Source of the DNA: an uncultured Eubacteriales bacterium
GTDB lineage: Bacteria; Bacillota; Clostridia; Oscillospirales; CAG-272
Direction: 5' to 3'
Length of the DNA stretch: 6,710 nucleotides
NCBI GenBank assembly: GCA_900554225.1
Contig: USGH01000148.1
Coordinates: 1 to 6,710 of the forward strand
The notes below the pieces were generated by a model. That model saw only the letters and a list, made by a program, of their open reading frames with translations, did not search any database and was not told the origin of the DNA. Of this stretch, positions 1-6,037 are shown one piece after another; the first letter of the stretch is position 1; each line of letters begins with the position of its first letter. The translations under genes and the position numbers were made by a program.

Positions 1-1
1 C

Positions 2-2218
2 CGGCTCAGCGAAATTCAGGTCGCCGCCGCCGATATTCTCTTTCACTCGGAGGACAATCTCCTGCTGCCCTCCCAGACCGCGTCCGGGAAAACCGAGGCG
101 GCGTTCTTTCCCATTCTCTCGCAGTTCTACGACGATATGCCGCAGTCCGTCGGGGTCATCTATATCGCCCCCCTCAAATCCCTCATCAACGACCAGTTCG
201 GCCGCATTTCCGAATTGTGCGACGAGACCGGTATCCCCGTCACGCACTGGCACGGAGACGTCGCCGCGTCCCAGAAGAACCGGCTCATGAAGGACCCGCG
301 CGGGATATTGCAGATCACACCGGATTCGCGGGAGGGAATGCTCTTCGACCGCAACGGCGACCTCATGCGCATCTTCGGGGATCTCCGCTACGTCATCATC
401 GACGAGATCCACACCCTGACCGGCACCGACCGCGGCAACCAGATCCTCTGTCAGCTTGCCCGACTCCGCGAGAGAACCGGCGTATCGCCCCGCAGGATCG
501 GACTGTCCGCCACCATCGGCGATATGGAGCGTGCGGCGGATTGGCTCGGTGCGGCAAGCGGACGGAACACCACCGTCGCACACGTCACCCCGCAGAAGAT
601 CCGCTGGCGGCTCGGCATGGAGCATTTCTTCATTATGGAAAAGGACGTGGCAGAAGAAACCTCCGCCGAGGCAGCCATAGAATACGCCGCCGCCCATCCG
701 CAGGACGCGGGATCGGACGAAAACGGCGCGGACGCATCGACGGAGAATATGCCCACGCTCCCGCTGGATCTGGGGTATGAATACATCTACGCGTGTACCC
801 ACGACCGCAAGGCGATCATTTTCTCCAATTCCCGCGAGGAAACGGAGTACGTCACCGCCACCATGCGCCAGATCGCCGAACGGCGCGGAGAGCCGGACGT
901 ATTTCTCATCCACCACGGCTTTCTCTCCGCCGCCATCCGGGAAGAAGCAGAGCTGAAAATGAAGGACGACGACACCCATCACGTCGTGTGCGCCACCGTC
1001 ACCATGGAGCTGGGCATCGACATCGGCAGGCTGGAGCGCGTGATCCAGCAAAACGCACCCAATACCGTCTCCTCCTTCCTCCAACGGCTCGGCAGAAGCG
1101 GACGGCGCGGCGATCCACCGGAGATGATGATGGTCTTCCGCGAGGAAAATCCGCTGCCGAATACGCCCCTCCCGCAGCTCATCCCGTGGGATCTCCTGAA
1201 GGGCATCGCCATCGTGCAGCTATACATTGAGGAACGCTTCATCGAACCGCCGAACATCCGCAAAATGCCGCTGAGCCTGCTCTTTCAGCAGACGCTCTCC
1301 GTCCTTGCCGCAGCCGGTGCGCTCTCTCCCGCCAATCTTGCCGAACGGGTCCTCCATCTGCCGCCGTTTCGCTATATCGAAAAGGACGACTACAAAGCCC
1401 TTATGCTCTCGATGCTCCACAACGACTGGCTCGAAATGACGGAAGAGCGGGAGCTGATCCTCGGTCTGCGCGGCGAACGGCTGGCGGATTCCTTCAAATT
1501 CTACGCCGTGTTCAAGGACAACGACGACTACACCGTCCGCTGTGAATCCGACGAGATCGGGGTGCTGAACAGTCCGCCGCCCGTGGGAGATCGGTTTGCC
1601 CTTGCCGGACGCGTCTGGGAGGTCACGGAGCTGGATCTGCCCCGCCACCTCATCTACGTCAAAAGCGTGCGCGGCAAAATGGAGGTCGCGTGGCCCGGCG
1701 ATTTCGGCGAGGTACACACCCGGATCCTCGAGCGGATGCGGCAGGTGCTGTGCGAGGACACGGAATACCCCTATCTCAAGGAGGGCGCGCTGAAACGGCT
1801 CCGTACCGCCCGTGCGCTTGCCAGAAATACGGGGCTCTGCGACCGCTCTATCCTGCCGCTGGGGGGCTATACGTGGGCACTGTTCCCCTGGCTCGGCACC
1901 AGATCGTTCCGGACGCTCCGCCGCTACCTTGTCCGTCACGCCGGTCATTACAAGCTCTCCGGCATGGAATTTGAGGGCTGCTACTACATGACCTTCAAGC
2001 TCGAAAACGGCAGCGGGACGGAGCTTCTCCGCGATCTTGCCGCCGAAACAGAGGCAAACGGCGTGGATCTTGATGCCCTGATCGGCGCGACCGAGGCTCC
2101 CGTGTTTGAAAAATACGACGAATACATTCCCTCTCCCCTGCTCCGCAAGGCATTTCGCGAGGACAAGCTGCGCAGCGACGAAATGATCCGGAGACTCCGG
2201 GAGCTTGCCGGGAAATGA
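2..2218 (+). CDS. Lhr-like DEAD/DEAH-box (superfamily 2) helicase, 5'-truncated by the window edge
   Basis: ATP-dependent nucleic-acid helicase or translocase, cytoplasmic. The frame is open from the left edge, so the true start lies outside; an ATG at 137 is internal because motif I lies upstream of it. Numbering visible codons from position 2: a Q-motif-like LSEIQ (Q6), motif I TASGKT (26-31), motif Ia APLKSL (56-61), Ib-like TPDSREG (from 106), motif II DEIH (134-137), motif III LSAT (168-171), motif V GIDIG (338-342) and motif VI QRLGRSGRRG (361-370). A segment around 530-567 (DRFALAGRVWEV through WPGDFGEV) resembles the beta-barrel region following the core in Lhr-type helicases. An acidic, Ala-rich stretch at about 214-251 separates the two RecA-like domains. 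With the Q motif this close to the edge, probably only a few tens of residues are missing. The helicase assignment is secure; the Lhr-like subgroup is inferred from the C-terminal region. Mycobacterial Lhr has been linked to DNA repair, which would suit the uvrA neighbour, but the substrate here is unknown. Confidence 0.93.
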   Translation, partial: RLSEIQVAAADILFHSEDNLLLPSQTASGKTEAAFFPILSQFYDDMPQSVGVIYIAPLKSLINDQFGRISELCDETGIPVTHWHGDVAASQKNRLMKDPRGILQITPDSREGMLFDRNGDLMRIFGDLRYVIIDEIHTLTGTDRGNQILCQLARLRERTGVSPRRIGLSATIGDMERAADWLGAASGRNTTVAHVTPQKIRWRLGMEHFFIMEKDVAEETSAEAAIEYAAAHPQDAGSDENGADASTENMPTLPLDLGYEYIYACTHDRKAIIFSNSREETEYVTATMRQIAERRGEPDVFLIHHGFLSAAIREEAELKMKDDDTHHVVCATVTMELGIDIGRLERVIQQNAPNTVSSFLQRLGRSGRRGDPPEMMMVFREENPLPNTPLPQLIPWDLLKGIAIVQLYIEERFIEPPNIRKMPLSLLFQQTLSVLAAAGALSPANLAERVLHLPPFRYIEKDDYKALMLSMLHNDWLEMTEERELILGLRGERLADSFKFYAVFKDNDDYTVRCESDEIGVLNSPPPVGDRFALAGRVWEVTELDLPRHLIYVKSVRGKMEVAWPGDFGEVHTRILERMRQVLCEDTEYPYLKEGALKRLRTARALARNTGLCDRSILPLGGYTWALFPWLGTRSFRTLRRYLVRHAGHYKLSGMEFEGCYYMTFKLENGSGTELLRDLAAETEANGVDLDALIGATEAPVFEKYDEYIPSPLLRKAFREDKLRSDEMIRRLRELAGK

Positions 2219-2325
2219 GACGGCAAAGCGCCGTACACCGGACAAGCAGCGCCCTTTTCATCACCACAGGCGGAAAATATGCGCCAAAAGCCACCCGAAG
2301 GGCATCTTTTTCCCGACCACAATGC

Positions 2326-2351
2326 AAAAAACGGCGCAATACCCATCGCCG
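2326..2351 (-). terminator. Possible minus-strand intrinsic terminator upstream of uvrA
   Basis: Read on the minus strand, CGGCG (complement of 2347-2351), a 10-nt loop and CGCCG (complement of 2332-2336) form a 5-bp GC stem directly followed by six T residues (complement of 2326-2331). That is the layout of a weak intrinsic terminator. No minus-strand gene reads into it from the right, so it would only stop antisense transcription across uvrA. It may be chance. Confidence 0.22.
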
Positions 2352-2400
2352 CCCGCCCTATAAAAGCCAAACAAAATAAAAAAAGCCGATTGTAAGTCAA

Positions 2401-2406
2401 AAAGGA
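2401..2406 (+). promoter_or_regulatory. Ribosome binding site of uvrA
   Basis: AAAGGA ends 7 nt before the ATG at 2414, a standard Shine-Dalgarno placement. It supports that start, which also matches the usual UvrA N-terminus, with Walker A about 30 residues in. Confidence 0.75.
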
Positions 2407-2413
2407 TACCATT

Positions 2414-5242
2414 ATGCCTGAAAATATCGTCATCCATGGCGCGCGGATGAACAACCTCAAAAACATCGACGTCACCATCCCCCGCGAAAAGCTCGTCGTG
2501 ATCACCGGGCTGTCCGGCTCCGGCAAATCCTCCCTTGCCTTCGATACCCTGTATGCCGAGGGACACCGGAGATTCGTCGAATCGCTGTCCTCCTATGCGC
2601 GTATGTTTCTCGGCCAGCTCGACAAGCCCGATGTGGACTCCATTGAGGGACTGTCCCCCGCCATCTCCATCGACCAGAAAACCACCTCCAAGAACCCGCG
2701 CTCCACGGTCGGCACCGTCACCGAGATCTACGACTACCTCCGTCTCCTCTACGCCCGTCTCGGCATCCCGCATTGTCCCGTTTGCGGCCGCGAGATCCGG
2801 CAGACCACCACGGAAACGATCATCGATCGGATCATGGACTTTCCCGCGGGAGAGCGCGTCATGATCCTGTCCCCCATCGTCCGCGAGAAGAAGGGCCGCC
2901 ACGAGAAGGTCATCGCCGACGCGCGCAAGAACGGGTACGCCCGGATCCGCGTGGACGACGTGATCTACGATCTCGGGGAGGAAATCGCGCTGGACAAGAA
3001 CAAAAAGCACACCGTGGAGCTGGTGGTGGACCGTATCGTCGTCAAGCCGGACGCGCGCACCCGTGTTTCCGATTCCGTGGAATGCGCGCTGCGGGAATCC
3101 GACGGCTTTGTCCGGGTCCTGACCGTGCCGCGCGAGGGCGACGGTGTCATGACAGAATTTTCCACCCACTTCGCCTGTCCGGAGCACGGCGTATCGCTCG
3201 GCGCACTCGAACCGCGGATGTTCTCGTTCAACAATCCCTTCGGCGCGTGTCCCCATTGTGCCGGACTGGGGGTCATGCGCACCGTCACGCCGGACAAGAT
3301 CATTCCCGATATGTCCCTCTCCCTCGACGATGGGGCGGTCAATGTCAACGGCTTCAAAACCCTGACCGAAGATAGCTGGAACGGTCCTGTGATCGCCGCC
3401 GTTCTGGAGCCGCTGGGCGCGAATCTGCATATGCCGCTCAAGGATTTTCCGAAAGCTGCCCTTGACGCGCTCCTCTACGGCTCCGATACCCCTGTGACCG
3501 CGCGCCGCGTGTTCGATACCCGGGTGCAGACGCAGACCGTCCGCTTCGAGGGGCTGGTCAAAATGGTTGCCGACCGTGCCGCCCCGAACGCATGGAATGC
3601 CGAATATTATGAGCAGTTCCTCACCGATTCCACCTGTCCCGTCTGCCATGGCGCACGGCTGAACGAAAACGCGCTGTCCGTCACCATCGGCAGCGCCAAT
3701 ATTGCGGCGTTCTGCCAAAAAAGCATCACGGACGCGCTCGATTTCGTCAATCACCTGACGTTCACGGATACGGAAATGACCGTCGCGCGGGAGATCCTCA
3801 AGGAATTGAAGAGCCGCCTCGGTTTTCTCGTGAACGTGGGACTCGACTATCTCACCCTGTCCCGTTCCGCGGGCACACTCTCCGGCGGCGAGGCACAGCG
3901 GATCCGGCTGGCGACACAGATCGGCTCGTCGCTCGCGGGCGTACTGTATATTCTCGATGAGCCGTCGATCGGACTCCACCAGCGCGACAACACAAAGCTC
4001 ATTGCGACCCTCAAAAAGCTGCGCGACCAGGGCAATTCCGTCATCGTCGTGGAGCATGACGAGGAAACGATGGAATCCGCCGACTACCTCATCGATGTGG
4101 GACCGGGCGCGGGCGTGCATGGCGGCAGGATCGTCGCGTGCGGCACTCCCGCCGAGGTCGCGGCAAATCCGGACTCCCTGACGGGCGCGTTTCTCTCCGG
4201 CAGACGGAAGATCGCGGTTCCGGAAACCCGGCGGCAGAGCAACGGCAAGTATCTGTCCATCATCGGTGCGCGGGAGAACAATCTCAAAAACATCGACGTG
4301 ACCATTCCGCTCGGTATGTTCGTCTGCGTGACCGGGGTATCCGGCTCCGGCAAATCGTCCCTCATCAACGCGATCCTCTACCGTACCCTTGCCCGGGATC
4401 TCAACCGCGCCATCACGTATCCGGGACAGTGTACCCGCATCGACGGCGAGGAATTTCTCGACAAGGTGATCGCCATCGACCAGAGTCCCATCGGACGGAC
4501 CCCGCGCTCCAATCCGGCGACGTACACGGGTCTGTTCGGCGACATCCGCAATCTGTTTGCGCAAACGCCGTCTGCCAAGCTGCGCGGATACACGGCGGGG
4601 CGGTTCTCCTTCAACACCAAGGGCGGTCGTTGTGAAGCGTGTGAGGGCGACGGCGTGAAGAAGATCGAGATGCACTTTCTCCCGGATGTGTACGTGACCT
4701 GCGACGTCTGCCACGGCAAGCGGTACAACCGGGAAACGCTGGAGGTGCGCTATAAGGACAAGACGATCGCGGACGTACTCGACATGACGGCGGAGGAGGG
4801 CGCGGCGTTCTTTGCGGACATCCCCAAAATCGGCTCCCGGCTGAAGCTGCTCTGCGAGGTCGGGCTCGGCTACATCAAGATCGGGCAATCGTCCACGACC
4901 CTATCCGGCGGCGAGGCACAGCGCGTCAAGCTGGCGACGGAGCTGTCGAAACGGCAGACCGGGCGCACGATCTACATTCTCGATGAGCCGACGACGGGAC
5001 TGCACGCCGCGGATGTGGAAAAGCTCATCGGCGTTCTCCAGCGGCTCGTGGAGCAGGGCAACTCCGTCGTGGTGATTGAGCACAACCTCGACCTCATCAA
5101 AACCGCGGACTACCTCATCGACATGGGTCCAGAGGGCGGAGACGGCGGCGGCACCGTAATCGCGACCGGCACACCGGAGGAGGTAGCGGCAAACGACCGG
5201 TCGTGGACGGGCAAATACCTGCGGGATACGCTGCGGCGGTAA
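2414..5242 (+). CDS. uvrA: Excinuclease ABC subunit A (UvrA)
   Basis: Damage-recognition ATPase of nucleotide excision repair. Dimeric UvrA scans DNA with UvrB, loads UvrB at the lesion and leaves before UvrC incises. The 942 residues match the usual length of about 940. First ABC half: Walker A GLSGSGKS (32-39), signature LSGGE (489-493), Walker B ending in D515-E516. Second half: Walker A GVSGSGKS (641-648), signature LSGGE (from 830), Walker B ending in D857-E858. Between the parts of the first ATPase lie the UvrB-binding and insertion regions, including a CPVC pair at 121-124. Zinc module 1 is C255, H258, C279, C282, with His in place of the usual second Cys. Module 2 is C740, C743, C763, C766, at the same residue numbers as in E. 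coli UvrA. All key ATPase residues are present, so it should be functional. uvrB and uvrC are not in the window. Its first 829 codons avoid TTA, CTA and TCA. Confidence 0.99.
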   Translation: MPENIVIHGARMNNLKNIDVTIPREKLVVITGLSGSGKSSLAFDTLYAEGHRRFVESLSSYARMFLGQLDKPDVDSIEGLSPAISIDQKTTSKNPRSTVGTVTEIYDYLRLLYARLGIPHCPVCGREIRQTTTETIIDRIMDFPAGERVMILSPIVREKKGRHEKVIADARKNGYARIRVDDVIYDLGEEIALDKNKKHTVELVVDRIVVKPDARTRVSDSVECALRESDGFVRVLTVPREGDGVMTEFSTHFACPEHGVSLGALEPRMFSFNNPFGACPHCAGLGVMRTVTPDKIIPDMSLSLDDGAVNVNGFKTLTEDSWNGPVIAAVLEPLGANLHMPLKDFPKAALDALLYGSDTPVTARRVFDTRVQTQTVRFEGLVKMVADRAAPNAWNAEYYEQFLTDSTCPVCHGARLNENALSVTIGSANIAAFCQKSITDALDFVNHLTFTDTEMTVAREILKELKSRLGFLVNVGLDYLTLSRSAGTLSGGEAQRIRLATQIGSSLAGVLYILDEPSIGLHQRDNTKLIATLKKLRDQGNSVIVVEHDEETMESADYLIDVGPGAGVHGGRIVACGTPAEVAANPDSLTGAFLSGRRKIAVPETRRQSNGKYLSIIGARENNLKNIDVTIPLGMFVCVTGVSGSGKSSLINAILYRTLARDLNRAITYPGQCTRIDGEEFLDKVIAIDQSPIGRTPRSNPATYTGLFGDIRNLFAQTPSAKLRGYTAGRFSFNTKGGRCEACEGDGVKKIEMHFLPDVYVTCDVCHGKRYNRETLEVRYKDKTIADVLDMTAEEGAAFFADIPKIGSRLKLLCEVGLGYIKIGQSSTTLSGGEAQRVKLATELSKRQTGRTIYILDEPTTGLHAADVEKLIGVLQRLVEQGNSVVVIEHNLDLIKTADYLIDMGPEGGDGGGTVIATGTPEEVAANDRSWTGKYLRDTLRR

Positions 5243-5526
5243 ACGAAAGAGCGCGCACACCGGCAAAAGGCTGCCTGCCAATGCCATACGTGGACAGACG
5301 ACAAGCAGAAAAACAGAAGGATCCGCAAGCCTCCCGACGGGAAGTCCCATTCCTGCCGGGGGGCTTTGCTGTTCTCCCATCCATCTCCGCGCCGCAGAAC
5401 GCACCCATGCATATGCTTCCGGATGGGTACATACATTGTCGAAAGTGACTTTTGTAACCATTACACCGCGGATCAGTCCCATCATCTTGCACAATTCACG
5501 AACATATTCTTTGGCAAATCCGACAA
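5243..5526. other. Intergenic region downstream of uvrA
   Basis: No gene is supported here. The region contains the uvrA terminator hairpin (5327-5366). Further right is an inverted repeat ACCCAT (5403-5408) / ATGGGT (5423-5428) that encloses the palindrome GCATATGC (5409-5416); its meaning is unknown. Composition falls from GC-rich to about 42-45% G/C from 5401 onward. The minus strand has a stop-free frame through this gap (see findings), but without a ribosome binding site or recognisable family I do not call it a gene. Confidence 0.5.
5327..5375 (+). terminator. Intrinsic terminator of uvrA
   Basis: AAGCCTCCCG (5327-5336) pairs with CGGGGGGCTT (5357-5366) over 10 bp, with one T-G wobble. 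After one A-C mismatch the stem continues for 6 bp (CGGGAA with TTCCTG, one wobble) around a 6-nt loop at 5344-5349. A T-rich tract TTTGCTGTTCT begins at 5365. The hairpin starts 84 bp after the uvrA stop codon. The T-tract is interrupted, so efficiency is uncertain, but the stem is strong and well placed. The minus-strand side has no adjacent T-run, which favours plus-strand use. Confidence 0.65.
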
Positions 5527-5540
5527 TTGACTTGCGGCAA
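5510..5540. promoter_or_regulatory. Possible operator: paired short dyads around the -35 element
   Basis: Two 9-bp dyads flank the -35 hexamer: TTTG-G-CAAA (5510-5518) and TTGC-G-GCAA (5532-5540), with centres 22 bp apart, about two helical turns. Both contain GGCAAA (5513-5518 and 5536-5541). The layout could suit a dimeric regulator bound on one DNA face. Such short dyads arise by chance in AT-rich DNA, so this is only a candidate. Confidence 0.22.
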
Positions 5541-5555
5541 AAAGCATGGTATAGT
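5527..5555 (+). promoter_or_regulatory. Sigma-A (sigma-70 type) promoter with extended -10
   Basis: TTGACT (5527-5532; consensus TTGACA), a 17-bp spacer and TATAGT (5550-5555; consensus TATAAT). TG at 5547-5548 adds an extended -10 (TGNTATAGT). Transcription should start near 5562, giving a leader of about 128 nt before the secreted-protein gene at 5690. It is the best promoter in the window and probably drives the genes from 5598 to beyond the right edge. Confidence 0.8.
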
Positions 5556-5597
5556 ATAGATAAGCAAATACCAGATATTTCTGACGAGGTGGTGCCT

Positions 5598-5693
5598 ATG
5601 CGCATGACGACACAATGTACACAGCGACTCCTTTTCCAAAGCAGAAGTAAACAAACAACTATGAAAAACAATTTGAGAGGTATTATGCTATGA
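5598..5693 (+). CDS. Possible 31-aa leader peptide overlapping the next gene
   Basis: This short frame begins MRMTTQCTQRLLF and ends GIML; it is basic, with no signal peptide or known family. AGGTGG (5587-5592), one mismatch from AGGAGG, sits 5 nt before the ATG at 5598. Its TGA (5691-5693) overlaps the ATG (5690-5692) of the secreted-protein gene as ATGA, a typical arrangement for translational coupling. It lies wholly downstream of the predicted transcription start near 5562, so it would be in the mRNA. The same frame is open further upstream to an ATG at 5436, but that lies before the promoter. The downstream gene has its own ribosome binding site inside this ORF, so coupling is not required. 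It could be a regulatory leader or a chance frame. Confidence 0.35.
   Translation: MRMTTQCTQRLLFQSRSKQTTMKNNLRGIML
5676..5680 (+). promoter_or_regulatory. Ribosome binding site of the secreted Cys/His-rich protein
   Basis: AGAGG ends 9 nt before the ATG at 5690. An earlier ATG at 5685 is too close to this site and reaches a stop after one further codon, so 5690 is the preferred start. The site lies inside the putative leader ORF, so ribosomes translating that leader would cover it. Confidence 0.65.
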
Positions 5694-6016
5694 AAAAGAC
5701 TACACTACGGAAAACCCTGATCGCTATGCTCGCCGCCGCTATGTGTGTTACCGGTGCGGTGATTCCTACGTCGGCACGATATGTACAGGAATGTGATCAC
5801 AATTATACACATGTTTCGCATGGAAGCACTGTGGATCACGGCAGCGATGCCACATATTGTTATAATATCGACTATTACCAGTGTGTGTATAGATGTAATA
5901 AATGCAACAACTCCATAATGGGTAATCACTCTGCGTCACAAAAGCATGACTTTGTTCTGCAATATGAAGCACATAATACATATCTTGAATGTGTATATTG
6001 CGGCTATCGAAAATAA
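5690..6016 (+). CDS. Small secreted Cys/His-rich protein, family unknown
   Basis: The 108-aa product opens with a clear Sec signal peptide: basic KKTTLRK, a hydrophobic stretch from about residue 9 to 25, and a likely signal-peptidase I site after TSA (residue 29). The mature part of about 79 residues has seven Cys (35, 57, 65, 69, 72, 101, 104) and seven His (37, 41, 44, 50, 80, 86, 95). CNKC (69-72) and CVYC (101-104) form a CX2C-X28-CX2C pattern like a zinc ribbon, ending CGYRK. It is also rich in Tyr. It may bind metal outside the membrane or be disulfide-bonded; an odd number of Cys leaves one unpaired. I do not recognise the family; small exported proteins with a terminal CxxCG-type motif do occur in clostridia. 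The mature part is AT-rich next to uvrA and the helicase. The lipoprotein gene starts 21 bp downstream, so the two are probably co-transcribed. Confidence 0.82.
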   Translation: MKKTTLRKTLIAMLAAAMCVTGAVIPTSARYVQECDHNYTHVSHGSTVDHGSDATYCYNIDYYQCVYRCNKCNNSIMGNHSASQKHDFVLQYEAHNTYLECVYCGYRK

Positions 6017-6037
6017 GGAAGAAGGACGGAGATTGTC

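Larger units (their letters stand above)
2219..2413. other. Intergenic region between helicase and uvrA
   Basis: This 195-bp gap holds no credible gene. A TATAAA hexamer at 2359-2364 has no matching -35 at normal spacing, so I do not call a promoter. I see no Gram-positive LexA (SOS) box of the CGAAC-N4-GTTCG type, although uvrA is SOS-controlled in many bacteria. A short hairpin (CGGC/GCCG, 2221-2233) directly follows the helicase stop but lacks a T-tract, so no plus-strand terminator is evident. The A-rich stretch 2363-2384 just before the uvrA ribosome binding site would keep the initiation region unstructured. Confidence 0.6.

Noticed and set aside
1220..2245. 341-codon minus-strand open frame opposite the helicase
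   Set aside because: It is a codon-aligned shadow of a GC-rich gene with clear helicase motifs on the plus strand; no ribosome binding site or domain supports it.
2286..2311. Possible plus-strand helicase terminator (CCC-GAA-GGG followed by TTTTT)
   Set aside because: The stem is only 3 bp before mismatches, too weak for an intrinsic terminator.
2359..2364. TATAAA as a -10 element for uvrA
   Set aside because: The hexamer 17 bp upstream (GCAATA) matches the -35 consensus poorly and there is no extended -10.
2261..4888. 875-codon minus-strand open frame opposite uvrA
   Set aside because: It is codon-aligned with uvrA, so it is broken only where uvrA uses TTA, CTA or TCA. The first 829 uvrA codons contain none of these, and the frame is interrupted at the CTA codon for L830 (4901-4903). 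The open frame is a by-product of codon bias; its translation shows no recognisable family and echoes the duplicated ABC halves.
2240..5309. Shared GACAAGCAG and similar ACACCGG-containing stretches after the helicase and uvrA stop codons
   Set aside because: Only short matches are shared, the stretches diverge quickly, and there are no repeat boundaries or target-site duplications; chance in GC-rich DNA is enough to explain them.
5203..5448. 81-codon plus-strand frame overlapping the end of uvrA
   Set aside because: It starts inside uvrA without a ribosome binding site, runs through the terminator hairpin and shows no recognisable protein features.
5562..5690. Riboswitch or structured leader before the secreted-protein gene
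   Set aside because: Only a weak AAATA/TATTT hairpin (5566-5580) is visible. No known riboswitch core or terminator/antiterminator pair can be recognised by eye.
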